Shown: positions 10,975 through 22,997, counted from the stretch's first letter. The stretch: 64,000 nucleotides of DNA from Tragulus kanchil (GCA_022376925.1 JAIOJX010000032.1:97766794-97830793), one strand, 5' to 3'. The notes: generated by a model from the sequence alone, not told the origin. Program-made: numbers and translations.

Positions 10975-11285
10975 ATCTGAAGGCAGTATAGGATAGTACT
11001 TAAACATGCAGATTCTGAAGTCAGATTGTTGGGGACAAAATCTAGCTTTGCTGCTTATCAATCATACCATGTGCCTCTGTTTCCTCATCTGCAAAAATTA
11101 GAATAATCACAGAATGGGAAATAGTGGAGGACAGAGGAGCCTGGATTGCTGCCGCCCATGGTGTTACAAAGAGGCAGATGCAATTTAGCAACTGAACAAC
11201 AACCTCACTCTAAAATTCATCTGAAGTGCTTAGGATAGCATCTAGCACAGAGTAAGTGCTCAATAAATATTAATTAATATTAATT
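10975..11285 (+). mobile_element. MIR SINE split by a Bov-A insertion
   Basis: MIR text (GAAGGCAGTATAGGATAGTA, TTTCCTCATCTGCAAAAATT) stops near 11112, a Bov-A piece intervenes, and the MIR tail resumes (CTAGCACAGAGTAAGTGCTC, AATAAATATTAATT). The duplicated version is at 12113-12423. Confidence 0.75.
11112..11203 (+). mobile_element. Bov-A SINE 3' fragment
   Basis: Shows the Bov-A 3' text: GGACAGAGGAGCCTGGATTG, CGCCCATGGTGTTACAAAGA, then AGCAACTGAACAACAAC. 5' truncated and inserted in a MIR. Duplicated at 12250-12341. Confidence 0.75.
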
Positions 11286-11379
11286 CAGTCCAATCATCTC
11301 TTAAAGACTCCACCAACAATGTCCTGGCCCTTAGGGTCTCTGTTATGGCCCATGTTTATACCTTAAATCTAGCCCAGTT

Positions 11380-11830
11380 CCAGTTAAAAAGATTGAGCTC
11401 AGCACACAGAAACCCTTGGGGACCGAGGTGCTTTGATGGGGGTACACCCAGCCGGCCCCCTCTCCTGCGCTATGAATGCACCCATCTGCCCGGGGTTGGG
11501 CAATGTGCAGAAATGTTTATGGCGACCTCATTTGTTTTCCTTTCTGCGACTGCTGCCTTCCAAAGGCCAGGAACCGCTGAAATTAAACCAAGGCAGGGGC
11601 CAGGGGAGCAGACGGGGCCTGGGTCCAGGCCAGGAGTAATGAAGTGGAAAATGTTCACACCACAGACAGCATTACAATGCACCTGTACAAATAGAAAGAG
11701 ACCTGCCCCTTCTCCCTCCCAGGGGCCCAGCCCCCTCAAGGCTTCTCTTTATGACTTTGCTCTCTCCTCTGCCCAATCAACACTTCGGCCTACAATGGAG
11801 ATAAGAAACAAAGACATTCTGAGTGGAGGT
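11380..11830. other. GC-rich unique block, candidate conserved non-coding element
   Basis: High-complexity, non-repeat, moderately CpG-bearing sequence standing out from its AT-rich surroundings. A 162-codon frame (11345-11833, plus strand) stays open in both copies, but it begins in ordinary sequence, has no recognisable family, no low-substitution coding signature I can test, and overlaps another open frame on each strand. I treat it as chance openness in GC-rich DNA. Second copy at 12517-12967. Confidence 0.35.
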
Positions 11831-13378
11831 TAGGAGGGACCAGCCCCTTCAAGGCTTCTCTTTATCAGCACTGCCATTGAGTTAACTATTTACGTAATGG
11901 AATGGGATGCCTCATACGGTAGTGAGCTTCCTGTCAGTGGAGGTATGTAAGTAAGTGTGGATAAGGAGAATCCCAGCATCATCAGGTTTTAACACCCATG
12001 GTCCAATCCAATCATGGGAATCAATAGGTCCAAGTTATATCGTTCTGTAACTGCATGACTCATACCTCAAGATTTCTCATCATCAAAATATAAGCATATA
12101 GAATGTGTTGTATCTGAAGGCAGTATAGGATAGTACTTAAACATGCAGATTCTGAAGTCATATTGTTGGGGACAAAATCTAGCTTTGCTGCTTATCAATC
12201 ATACCATGTGCCTCTGTTTCCTCATCTGCAAAAATTAGAATAATCACAGAATGGGAAATAGTGGAGGACAGAGGAGCCTGGATTGCTGCCGCCCATGGTG
12301 TTACAAAGAGGCAGATGCAATTTAGCAACTGAACAACAACCTCACTCTAAAATTCATCTGAAGTGCTTAGGATAGCATCTAGCACAGAGTGAGTGCTCAA
12401 TAAATATTAATTAATATTAATTCAGTCCAATCATCTCTTAAAGACTCCACCAACAATGTCCTGGCCCTTAGGGTCTCTGTTATGGCCCATATTTATGCCT
12501 TAAATCTAGCCCAGTTCCAGTTAAAAAGATTGAGCTCAGCACACAGAAACCCTTGGGGACCGAGGTGCTTTGATGGGGGTACACCCAGCCGGCCCCCTCT
12601 CCTGCGCTATGAATGCACCCATCTGCCCGGGGTTGGGCAATGTGCAGAAATGTTTATGGCGACCTCATTTGTTTTCCTTTCTGCGACTGCTGCCTTCCAA
12701 AGGCCAAGAACCGCTGAAATTAAACCAAGGCAGGGGCCAGGGGAGCAGACGGGGCCTGGGTCCAGGCCAGGAGTAATGAAGTGGAAAATGTTCACACCAC
12801 AGACAGCATTACAATGCACCTGTACAAATAGAAAGAGACCTGCCCCTTCTCCCTCCCAGGGGCCCAGCCCCCTCAAGGCTTCTCTTTATGACTTTGCTCT
12901 CTCCTCTGCCCAATCAACACTTCGGCCTACAATGGAGATAAGAAACAAAGACATTCTGAGTGGAGAGGTTAGGGGAGGGACAGAATAAGAGGTAGGTGAA
13001 AACAGGTACCCTTAGCCCAAATATTTCCTGTAAGTTCTGGTGACTTCTCTGAAAGTCAGGTTGCCTAAAACAGGGGAGAAACACATAGTTTCTGCAGTGG
13101 GAATTCTGTGACCTCGAAGGGGAGATAGGATCTCCAAAAGCCCAAGGATCTGTTGCTCTGTACCTCGCTCAGGCTCCATCTGCAGTCACTCACAACTCCT
13201 ACTTCTGGTGCAACCAGAAACTTCCTTGCCGTGGTGCGGGAAAAGCAAAGGTCAAAAGTAAAAGTCTTAAAAAAAAAGAAAACAAAAAAGTAGAAGTCTT
13301 TGCCCCTACCTACACCCTGGGAGCTCAGAACTCACCTTTCATCACCATCTTCTCTCACAGGAGCTGTTAGGGCTCTGG

Positions 13379-13622
13379 GACTCCCCTGGTAGTCCAGTGG
13401 TTTAAAATCTGCCTTGTAATACAGCAGAAGCCGGTTCAATCCCTAATCCTGGAACTAAGATCCATGCACCATGGACCAACTAAGCCCATGTGCTGCAGCT
13501 ACTGAGCCCATGCACCACAACGGGAGAGTCCACACACTGCACAAAAGATCCTGCAGGACTGAATGAAGATCCCACGTGCTGCAACTAAGACCTAATACAG
13601 CCAAATAAATATTAAAATAATA
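13379..13622 (+). mobile_element. CHR-type tRNA-derived SINE
   Basis: Begins GGGACTCCCCTGGTAGTCCA, with a B-box-like GGTTCAATCCC, then the CHR body with 'CAACTAAGCCC', 'GCTGCAGCTACTGAGCC' and 'GCTGCAACTAAGACC', and an A-rich AAATAAATATTAAAATAA end. Older and shorter-tailed than the long SINE family. Confidence 0.8.
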
Positions 13623-13703
13623 AGTCGTTAGGATCCTTACAAATAGATATAGAAATGCATCCACATAGACTAGGCCATTGATAAGTTCTAGCATCCTTGA
13701 CAA

Positions 13704-15815
13704 ATTTTGAGTTCTTTGCAGACCCAAACATAGTCTGTTTTTAATTCTCTAATATGTACCATTATGTAGCTCATAGTAAATGAACAATAAATGTCTATGA
13801 AATCTGTCAAGCATTTCCAGAGCTCATGTCATTGTGCCCCTGATTTCCACACTCATGGTCTGATCGACATCTAACACAGTTTGGGCCTTTCCAGATGCCA
13901 AGTGCTTGATTAGCAACTAATTTGTTACAATTCCCCAAGAAGGTGCTTAGTTGCTTCAAAAAGCTCACCTAATTCAATATTCGGAATGAATTACTTTTGC
14001 TGCTTTTTGTTGTTGTCAATGTTTTTGTTGTTGCCATTGGCTTTTATGGCTATTTTTGTTGTTCGTATCAAGGAGGAAGTCTAAACTTTGTAATGTATAA
14101 AAAACCAGGGTTGGCATGTGTTCTTTTGTGTGTGTGAAGAGCGGACAGGGTTTATTTGTTTGTTTGTTTGTGGCTGCCCTGGGTCTTCAGTGTTGTGTGG
14201 GCCTTTCTCTAATAGCAGAGAGCGGCAGCTACTCTTCAGCTGCGGTGTGTAGGCTTCTCATAGTGTTGGCTTCTCTTGTTGAGGAACACAGGCTCTAGGT
14301 CGCACAGGTTTCAGTACTCATGGCATGGGGGCTCAGGAGTTGCAGCTCCTGGGCTCTAGAGCACAGCCTCAGTAGTTGTGGCACATGAGTTGAGTTGCTC
14401 TGAGGCATGTGGGACCCTCCCAGATCAGGGATCAAACCCATGTTTCTGCATTGGCAAGCAGATTCTTCACTACGGAGCCACCGGGGAAGCTGGCATGTGT
14501 TCTTAAAACCTTCTGCACTGCCTGACTTTTCCCTATTTAATACACTGTCCTGGTCTCTCAGGAGGTGCCATGCAGACCAAGAAATGTGCTGCTGAAGATT
14601 CAGACTCTGGAATAAATCCCTTTCATACAATGTGACTCCTGGAGCCATAGAAACATGTACAGGTGGGAAAATGAACTCAGTGCAGGAGTGCTGTCCTAAA
14701 AGTGGTCCTCCTAGCTGGGTTGGAGTTCCATCATGGGGTGATCCTTTAATACATCCTATTTTGAGTTCTTTGCAGACCCAAACATAGTCTGTTTTTAATT
14801 CTCTAATATGTACCATTATGTAGCTCATAGTAAATGAACAATAAATGTCTATGAAATCTGTCAAGCATTTCCAGAGCTCATGTCATTGTGCCCCTGATTT
14901 CCACACTCATGGTCTGATCGACATCTAACACAGTTCGGGCCTTTCCAGATGCCAAGTGCTTGATTAGCAACTGATTTGTTACAATTCCCCAGGAAGGTGC
15001 TTAGTTGCTTCAAAAAGCTCACCTAATTCAATATTTGGAATGAATTACTTCTGCTGCTTTTTGTTGTTGTCAATGTTTTTGTTGTTGCCATTGGCTTTTA
15101 TGGCTATTTTTGTTGTTCGTATCAAGGAGGAAGTCTAAACTTTGTAATGTATAAAAAACCAGGGTTGGCACGTGTTCTTTTGTGTGTGTGAAGAGAGGAC
15201 AGGGTTTATTTGTTTGTTTGTTTGTTTGTGGCTGCCCTGGGTCTTCAGTGTTGTGTGGGCCTTTCTCTGATAGCAGAGAGTGGCAGCTACTCTTCAGCTG
15301 TGGTGTGTAGGCTTCTCATAGTGCTGGCTTCTCTTGTTGAGGAACACAGGCTCTAGGTCGCACAGGTTTCAGTACTCATGGCATGGGGGCTCAGGAGTTG
15401 CAGCTCCTGGGCTCTAGAGCACAGCCTCAGTAGTTGTGGCACATGAGTTGAGTTGCTCTGAGGCATGTGGGACCCTCCCGGATCAGGGATCAAACCCATG
15501 TTTCTGCATTGGCAAGCAGATTCTTCACTACGGAGCCACCGGGGAAGCTGGCATGTGTTCTTAAAACCTTCTGCACTGCCTGACTTTTCCCTATTTAATA
15601 CACTGTCCTGGTCTCTCAGGAGGTGCCATGCAGACCGAGAAATGTGCTGCTGAAGATCCAGACTCTGGAATAAATCCCTTTCATACAATGTGACTCCTGG
15701 AGCCATAGAAACATGTACAGGTGGGAAAATGAACTCAGTGCAGGAGTGCTGTCCTAAAAGTGGTCCTCCTAGCTGGGTTGGAGTTCCATCATGGGGTGAT
15801 CCTTTAATACATCCT
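13704..15815. repeat. Tandem duplication 5 (1054 and 1058 bp)
   Basis: 13704-14757 is followed immediately by 14758-15815. Besides a few substitutions, the copies differ by one unit of a TTTG run (near 14155 and 15209). Such a short tandem repeat length difference is what two alleles of one locus commonly show. The second copy ends six bases before duplication 6 begins. Confidence 0.97.
14150..14491 (-). mobile_element. CHR-2-type SINE, antisense
   Basis: On the plus strand: (TTTG)n, TGGCTGCCCTGGGTCTTCAG, the repeating 'GGGCTCAGGAGTTG' motifs, then GATCAGGGATCAAACCCATG (B box reversed) and ACGGAGCCACCGGGGAAGC (head reversed). Matches the longer CHR SINE form of cetartiodactyls. The duplicated copy is at 15205-15551. 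Confidence 0.8.
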
Positions 15816-16898
15816 ATGGCCTTGGTGTGACCTTATGAACAACTGAGTGACTTGTATCTTCAGGGCAAAAATGTCCAACTACACGTGGTCTGTTTCCCGC
15901 CACTTAGCATGTAATGTTACTGCTACAACAGGCACCTAATCAGACACCATCTAGTGTTCTCATCTGCCAGGTTTTCATAGGAGGAATCCAGGATAACAGG
16001 ACCTCCGTAAAAGTTTGTTGACCCATGTGAACTCAACAACAAGTCTATTCCTGCCACTGGAAGATGCTAAGCTTCTTCAGACTAGAGACAAGCCCTAACA
16101 TTGTAATCTCTACGTCTGCATTTTGGTTTCTCCATCCCTACAGCAGTCAGCTCCTGCTAGCCCATGACCCTCAAATGGTCAGCATCTCCCCAGGTTTCCT
16201 GGCTGATCACGAAGCCGTCCCCACTCCCTATGTTCCTGTTGGACCCTAAGATTCTGCTGCTGCAGCACCAGCAGCTCATCTGCTTACTTCCTCCCCTAGG
16301 CTGATCTTCTTGATAGCAGAGAGGGCAACTCAACTATCTCTACCTTCCTCTCTACCTCGAACATAGGAGGTCAATAGTAGACAAACGCTGAGTGAACACA
16401 TGAGTGTATAGTTTTCTCTAATAGTGTTGACTTCCCCTGGAGATTTTAAGATCCCTGTCAACAAGACCTTACTGCCCCTTGAGAGTTGGAGTCAGCCAGG
16501 CTCTGGGAGAAGGATGTTGATACCAGAAGAGCAGGATGATACTAAAAGGTGAAGGAAAAGGATTTCTTCTATTTTTTTTCAGATCTCCCTCACCTTTGAG
16601 ATTCTTCCTAGAATCAGGAAGTCATTCTTTACAGAACACTGAGTGTGTATTCCAAGTGGGCTCAGGTAGGCTAGGTGTTCCCTGCTATGGGACTGGTCCA
16701 GTGCACTTCTCCCAGCTGGGTGGAGTGGCTGTAGCTGGGGAAATGTTCTAGACTTGGATTACTGTGCCGGACATGGAGCAACTCAGTCTCCATGTAGAAG
16801 AGAGGTTTTGAACCCTCAGACACAAATAACAGTTTGCCACACCTCCAATATCATTACCAAAGGTTAATATTTCTGGATTTTAAACCTTCTAAACATGA
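15816..16898. other. Unique DNA, no gene seen
   Basis: No transposon or exon recognised. A CTGCTGCTGCAGCACCAGCA stretch near 16255 is CAG/CTG-rich but not a tandem array. Repeated at 16943-18019. Confidence 0.5.
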
Positions 16899-18019
16899 AA
16901 AAAAAAAACCCCAAAATTTCCATCTCATTTCTGGGCCAAAGGTTGGTGTGACCTTATGAACAACTGAGTGACCTGTACCTTCAGGGCAAAAATGTCCAAC
17001 TACATGTGGTCTGTTTCCCGCCACTTAGCATGTAATGTTACTGCTACAACAGGCACCTAATCAGACACCATCTAGTGTTCTCATCTGCCAGGTTTTCATA
17101 GGAGGAATCCAGGATAACAGGACCTCTGTAAAAGTTTGTTGACCCATGTGAACTCAACAACAAGTCTATTCCTGCCACTGGAAGATGCTAAGCTTCTTCA
17201 GACTAGAGACAAGCCCTAACATTGTAATCTCTACGTCTGCATTTTGGTTTCTCCATCCCTACAGCAGTCAGCTCCTGCTAGCCCATGACCCTCAAATGGT
17301 CAGCATTTCCCCAGGTTTCCTGGCCGATCACGAAGCCGTCCCCACTCCCTATGTTCCTGTTGGACCCTAAGATTCTGCTGCTGCAGCACCAGCAGCTCAT
17401 CTGCTTACTTCCTCCCCTAGGCTGATCTTCTTGATAGCAGAGAGGGCAACTCAATTATCTCTACCTTCCTCTCTACCTCGAACATAGGAGGTCAATAGTA
17501 GACACATGCTGAGTGAACACATGAGTATATAGTTTTCTCTAATAGCGTTGACTTCCCCTGGAGATTTTAAGATCTCTGTCAACCAGACTGTACTGGCCCT
17601 TGAGAGTTGGAGTCAGCCAGGCTCTGGGAGAAGGATGTTGATACCAGAAGAGCAGGATGATACTAAAAGGTGAAGGAAAAGGATTTCTTCTATTTTTTTT
17701 CAGATCTCCCTCACCTTTGAGATTCTTCCTAGAACCAGGAAGTCATTCTTTACAGAACACTGAGTGTGTATTCCAAGTGGGCTCAGGTAGGCTAGGTGTT
17801 CCCTGCTATGGGACTGGTCCAGTGCACTTCTCCCAGCTGGATGGAGTGACTGTAGCTGGGGAAATATTCTAGACTTGGATTACTGTGCCGGACATGGAGC
17901 AACTCAGTCTCCATGTAGAAGAGAGGTTTTGAACCCTCAGACACAAATAACAGTTTGCCACACCTCCAATGTCATTACCAAAGGTTAATATTTCTGGATT
18001 TTAAACCTTCTAAACATGA
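15822..18019. repeat. Tandem duplication 6 (1077 bp x 2)
   Basis: 15822-16898 recurs as 16943-18019, offset 1121. The 44 bases between (16899-16942) look like a deletion-rich version of what follows the second copy: both have AAAACCCCAAAATTTCCA, but the first lacks the bases in front. Differences elsewhere are single bases (for example GACTTGTATC/GACCTGTACC). Confidence 0.95.
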
Positions 18020-18655
18020 CTTTATAAAACCAAAAGGTGAAAAACCCCAAAATTTCCAGTTCTCAGTGGAGAACTCGCTTAAATCAGCTAATACTCAGTA
18101 TGCTCCATTTAAGAATAGACTTCAAAAACACCACGGAAAAATCACAGGGTGCTTACCTGAAACACACAAGAGTTGTTTATTTGCAGATGGAATCACCACA
18201 ACCTTTCTTTAAATGGCAAGCAACCTCTCAACTTTGAAACATTTAGATTTCAAAAATGCAATACTCTCAGCAAACACCAGGCACACATAGAGGGTCAGGC
18301 ATGTAAAAAATATCCCATAGTTGTACAATTTCAAGTAAATAGATAGACAAATATATACTGTTCCTTATTCCTATTGAATGTACAGAAACTGAAATGATCC
18401 TCACTCCCAAGGCTTCAACATGCCGTGATGGTTTCACTTCTCTTTTTTCACATAAAACTATATGCACTGAACAGTTACCTACATTTCTTAAAAACAAAAT
18501 GTTAGAACCAAAAGTAACATCAGATCCCAGGGAAAACATGAGGGTTTTATCTGGCAGTGACTTGTGCACAGCAGTGTGGAGAAGGAGTCTGAGTTCATGT
18601 TTGGATTCACCGGAGGGCATGCAGTGATCGATTAAGGATGTCTGTCTTGAGTGTG
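18020..18655. other. Unique high-complexity DNA, no gene seen
   Basis: Follows duplication 6. No repeat family recognised. Several open frames of 66-137 codons overlap one another on both strands, and none resembles a protein I know. Could be non-coding conserved sequence; not testable here. Confidence 0.4.
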
Positions 18656-18659
18656 TGAA

Positions 18660-18815
18660 TGGAGAACAATTACACACCAAGCACGTACTTGTTATCTCTG
18701 ATCCTGCTTACAAATCCCAAATTATAGATGATGAAACTGATTCTCAGAGAGATGAACTAAGGCCACAGAGTGGACTTAAAATCTTGTGGACATAATCATT
18801 AGGCCATTTTTATGA
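18660..18815 (-). mobile_element. MIR SINE fragment, antisense
   Basis: Reverse MIR text: 'GATGATGAAACTGATTCTCA', 'GAGATGAACTAAGGCCACAG' and 'CATAATCATTAGGCC'. Diverged. Confidence 0.6.
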
Positions 18816-19272
18816 GCTAAAGATCTACTAGTACTCAATCTGTAGGGTTTAGTAAAGTTCTCTAGCCTTGGTATGAAGGATCTTAGGCAGTTGTGATTTC
18901 ACACCTCACTTGGGTCAAGCCCCATCTAGCATCTGAGAAAATATACCACGACTGAATAACGCCCTACCATCCACTGGGTAGCCCTCTTCAACTGTATTTG
19001 ACGTTTAATGAATAGAAATCTCTAATATTGCACATCATCATCTGCCTGAGGCTCCTGGGACCCTCCTCATCCTAAATTCTTGAAAATCCTCCAAGAATAT
19101 CAGCTTGGGACACGACACTGATACTCATCAGAGAGGGGGTGATGCTCACTCTAACACTGAGACCATGTGCCCTCAGGTCCATGTACAGCCAAGAGGTCCT
19201 TACCTACCATGCACAACTAGAAGACCTTCCTCTCTGTGCTTGAGTTGGGCCCTGGGGTCCCCTTACACTTTC
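18816..19272. other. Unique DNA, nothing recognised
   Basis: No gene, repeat or structured element recognised between an antisense MIR and a CHR SINE. Confidence 0.5.
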
Positions 19273-19500
19273 CTGGGCCTTCTCTAGTGGTCGAGTAGAT
19301 AAGAATCTGCCTTCCAATGCAGGGTATGAGGGTTTGATCCTTGGGCAGGGGACTGAGATCCTACATGCCGCGGGGCAACTAAGTCCCCACAACTACACCA
19401 CAACTACGAAGAAGCCAGTGGCCAGCAACAAAGAGCTCATGTGGCAACTATAACCTGACACACTCAAATACATAAATATTAAATAAATATTCAAAAGAAA
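19273..19500 (+). mobile_element. CHR-type SINE
   Basis: Head 'TGGGCCTTCTCTAGTGGTCG', B-box-like GGTTTGATCC, body 'CATGCCGCGGGGCAACTAAG', and an end of 'AAATATTAAATAAATATTC'. Diverged head, so an older copy. Confidence 0.75.
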
Positions 19501-19977
19501 ACACTTCCTCAGTCATTCAGGCTTTCTGTAAGACTGTCTTCTGGTGCCCCAGTTAGGGGAAGTGCCCTCTCCCTGCTTCCTTTATCCAGTTACTATGGCA
19601 CCCATGACACCTTCTTACAACCACACATATAAGACAGTGAACATCATAAGGTCCAGGAGTATGTCTTGTTCACTATCATAGCTCTAATGGTTGAGCACAA
19701 TGTCTGACCCAGAGCAAGTGCTTCCTAAGTGTTTGTCGTAAGAATGACTTACTAGATGGGTGAATAACATCGTCTTCAAGTTTATCAGCACATTGGGGTT
19801 TTATCTTTTCCAAAAGGATTATAACCTCGTTGTTCCTAAGGCAAATTTTCCCAGATCGTATTCTGTGAGATCTTGAATTCCATGAAATCATCGTTGTCCT
19901 GAAAAAGTAATCAATAAAGAGTAAAAACAATTCTTGGGATTTTGTTTCTAAAATGTAATTTAACACATGTCTGTAAG

Positions 19978-19978
<1 letters not shown>
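19501..19978. other. Mostly unique DNA
   Basis: A possible weak MIR- or L2-like stretch near 19600-19740 ('CACAATGTCTGACCCAGAGC') but too decayed to assign. No gene seen. Confidence 0.4.

Positions 19979-20024
<46 letters not shown>
19979..20024. repeat. (GT)n microsatellite
   Basis: About 22 uninterrupted TG units, long enough to be length-variable between individuals. Confidence 0.97.
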
Positions 20025-20027
<3 letters not shown>

Positions 20028-21190
20028 ATTCTTTAATACAGTATATGATGCATGATGTTCTGGTCAGAAGAAACAGAGAAATGGCACACCCTATATTAGA
20101 ATGCCTGATGGGCCCATGAGAAATTCCTGATTCACAAACCTGAAACATTGCACGGCAGCGTGACACGTCGGCAGCTTGAATCAGCTCATGTATATTGCCT
20201 TGTGGATGATGGTCTTTGTTACATATATTTCTTATAAGAACACCATATATTTCTGATAATATTCAATATTTACCATACATTAAATATATGGATCAAAATG
20301 TAATAATTTCTTACAACAAATAGATCATCCAGACAACTTTTTATTCCTCTCTATGTTCATCCAAATACACATGATATTTATAAGGTCCTTTTGTATCCTC
20401 TCAATATACTGTTTTTTAAAAGCTTCTTATGTACATAAGTCTGAGGAGTACTTTCCTTATATAAATATATCATTAAGTTGTTTATATGTCCTATTTGCTG
20501 GTTTTCTTGGGAAAGAGGCAGTGATTTGGAAACAGAGGTCAGAGTAGATGGTGAGGCTGGAGATAATAAAATAAGATTTCACAAACGTTTAAATTTAAAA
20601 AGACATGAAACTTTTATAAATCCCCTATTAACCAGAATGCTGAGGGAGCTATAAAGCACACATGAATAAACAGAAAAAAAGCTTGTAAAGATAAAAAGCC
20701 TCTGATTAGATTTTAAAACTAAAAACAGTGATATTTTTATTTAAAAGACTTTCATGGGAAGTTTAAAATAAATATACAGCAGTGCAAGTCTGATAAAGAG
20801 AAAGCAGGAGATGTTAAAAATTAGAGAAAGCAATTTCAAGATGGCAAAAGCTAACAAAAAATCATTTCTTGTTGGTAAAACTAACAGGCCAGTGAAGACA
20901 TAATAGTAACAGGCCCATTGCTCATAAAAGAGCAATTTTTAAAAATAACCAAAAGAATTAGATTTTAGAATGCTAAAGTTCTACTTAGACATTTTACTAT
21001 TTGTAAATTAAAAAAATGAAACTTGTACACTTATTTTTAGCAAAATGTTGTTCTTAATGAATCCTCCACATTAGAGAAAGAGTGATGGGAAACAGAAAAG
21101 AAACTATAAAGATTAGAATTAATTAATTTGAAAGCAAAAATAGAGCATATAGTGTAATAGTGACTTGCATATAAATCCATGTTAATATAA
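20025..21190. other. AT-rich unique DNA, no gene seen
   Basis: AT-rich with many short poly(A) and poly(T) runs. No transposon family I can name and no coding signal beyond short chance frames. Confidence 0.5.
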
Positions 21191-21412
21191 TGGGCTTCCC
21201 CCCAGCTCAGTGGTAAAAAAAAAAAATATGCCTGCCAATGCAGGAGACGTGGGTTCACTTCCTGGGTCAGAAAGGTCCCCTGATGGAGGAAATGGCAACC
21301 CACTCCAGTATCCTTGCCTGGGAAATCCCATGGACAGAGGAGCCTGGTGCACTACAGTCCCTGGGATCACAGACAGTCAGACACAACCGAGTGACTAAAC
21401 AACAACAGAGTA
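21191..21412 (+). mobile_element. Bov-tA SINE with A-rich insertion in the head
   Basis: tRNA-like head GGGCTTCCCCCCAGCTCAGT followed by an unusual A12-type run, then 'TGCCTGCCAATGCAGGAGAC', 'GGAAATGGCAACCCACTCCA', 'CCCATGGACAGAGGAGCC' and an end 'GAGTGACTAAACAACAACA'. The poly(A) run in the A-box region would disrupt pol III transcription. Confidence 0.9.
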
Positions 21413-21489
21413 CTGTTATAAGAATAACAACAATCACCACAGCGGCATTTATTGTACTGTTAAAAGCAGTGTGGATACAGAGATGGAAG

Positions 21490-21655
21490 ACTGCTTACTA
21501 GGTTTGGCTCTGCCACCCACTGGCTCTCAGTGGGGGCCTTGGATGACTCTCAGCCTCAGCTTCACTTTATGGATATAGGGATATATACCCTATAAAGTTA
21601 ATATGAGAATGAAACAACATGGTAAGTGGTTTTTAACTTATAAAATGCTACAGAA
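21490..21655 (+). mobile_element. MIR SINE fragment
   Basis: MIR-like order: 'GGCTCTGCCACCCACTGGCT', 'GACTCTCAGCCTCAGCTTCA', 'GAATGAAACAACATGGTAAG'. Diverged. Confidence 0.6.
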
Positions 21656-22425
21656 ACACTGACTTTTATTACTGTTCGTGATAACTTTTAATTACACTCA
21701 GAGAAAATTTGTATATGATTCTAATCACAGCCCCCAATCCTCCATCCTTGTGGGAGGTCCCCATTACTTCTAGGAAACAATCACATTGAGGTAGGATGAA
21801 TTTAAAAGCAAATCATTCCATGATGCAGTCAGGAACCAAGCAAGGCTGGCTGCCTTTGAAAGCTGGAAGATGCAGGGAACAGATCATCCCCGTGGAGCCA
21901 CCAGAAGTAACTAGCCCTTCTTCCACCTGTATTTTAACTCCTTATGAATTATTTTGGGTTTTCAACCTTCACAACTGTCAGAGAGTAAGTTGTGTTATTT
22001 AAAAGCTTAAAAAAAGTTTAAATCACTCCAGGAGGCATAGACTGATAGGATCTCCGCCACTGATGGGATGGGGCCAGAATCCCAGTCTACTATTACAAAC
22101 AAGCCACACAGACAGAGTCACGTCTTAAATTACATTTTACAAAGGAAATATAAAATCTGTGGAAAGCTGCCAACATTGCCTAGCAGAGGCTGGTCTCTTT
22201 ACTGCCGCCCAAGTAACTAGTATCTAGTGGTGGGAACCAGGACATGCATAAAATATCGTAATGTAAGGCATAAATAAAGCATTAAAGCTATGATGCAGAC
22301 ACAGGTAAAGTGTTTGAGAGGTGTAGAGAAGATAAAGGTCATCATTACCCGGAGAAAGGAATCAGAGACATCTTCCTGAAAGAGTAACTTTTGAATCAGG
22401 CTTTGCAAGCCACACAGACGACCAG
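21656..22425. other. Unique DNA, no gene seen
   Basis: No repeat or gene recognised with confidence. An antisense L2- or MIR-like trace near 21940-22130 is too weak to claim. Confidence 0.4.
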
Positions 22426-22429
22426 CTTG

Positions 22430-22618
22430 GCACAGAAGAAAGCACGTGGATTCTCAGGTCAGCAAATGCCCTGTTGTTGGCCCTGCTCAAACCACAGCTT
22501 CTCCCTCTGAGCCTCGGTTTCCTCACCTGTAGAGTAGGGATAAAGCTACTGAGAGCTCTAGGAGCATACTGAGAAAGTATTGCTCCTAAGGCTAAATTAG
22601 TAAACGTTTATTTCAACT
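22430..22618 (+). mobile_element. MIR SINE
   Basis: Shows 'GAGCCTCGGTTTCCTCACCT', 'GTAGAGTAGGGATAAAGC' and 'GAGAAAGTATTGCTCC'-type MIR 3' text. Confidence 0.65.
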
Positions 22619-22622
22619 GCAG

Positions 22623-22825
22623 GGATTCCCAGGTGGCTCAGTGGTAAAGAATCTGCCTATAATGTTGGAGTCTTGGATTCAGTCCCTGGGTCCAAATGAT
22701 CTGGAGAAGAAAATGGCTACCCACTCTAGTATTTTGCCTGGAGAATTTCATGGACAGAAGAGCCTGGCAGGCTACAGTCCATGGGGTCAAAAAGAGATGC
22801 AACTTAGTGTCTAAACAACAACAAC
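22623..22825 (+). mobile_element. Bov-tA SINE
   Basis: Head GGATTCCCAGGTGGCTCAGT, body 'AAATGGCTACCCACTCTAGT' and 'CATGGACAGAAGAGCCTGGC', end 'TAAACAACAACAACAAAG'. B box changed to GATTCAGTCCC. Confidence 0.9.
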
Positions 22826-22997
22826 AAAGATACAAAAAAACATTACTTTCCACCTCCTAATAACATTTCTGCTCTGGGATGACTACAAATTATGTTTCTA
22901 AAACCAGAAGGTAATAAACCAGCCTGGAGGTATTTAGGGAGCACTCTATATGTGTCTAGCAAGGTGCTGAGTGATGTGAGTACAATGGAATTACAGT

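Larger units (their letters stand above)
10727..12981. repeat. Tandem duplication 4 (about 1.11 kb x 2) with re-spliced junction
   Basis: 10727-11840 recurs as 11865-12981, offset 1138. Between them, 11841-11865 is a 25-base third copy (one mismatch) of 11728-11752, which lies about 110 bases upstream within the same unit. A left copy that jumps back before the right copy begins is hard to explain by simple duplication and typical of a mis-join. Confidence 0.95.

Noticed and set aside
11345..11833. 162-codon open frame, present again at 12482 as 168 codons
   Set aside because: No recognisable domain, several overlapping frames on both strands, GC-rich composition, and the second copy is probably the same locus. 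I do not call it a gene.
14295..14864. 189-codon minus-strand frame
   Set aside because: Runs through a CHR SINE; the reading frame is incidental.
16250..16275. CAG/CTG trinucleotide repeat
   Set aside because: Only a few interrupted units; not a tandem array.
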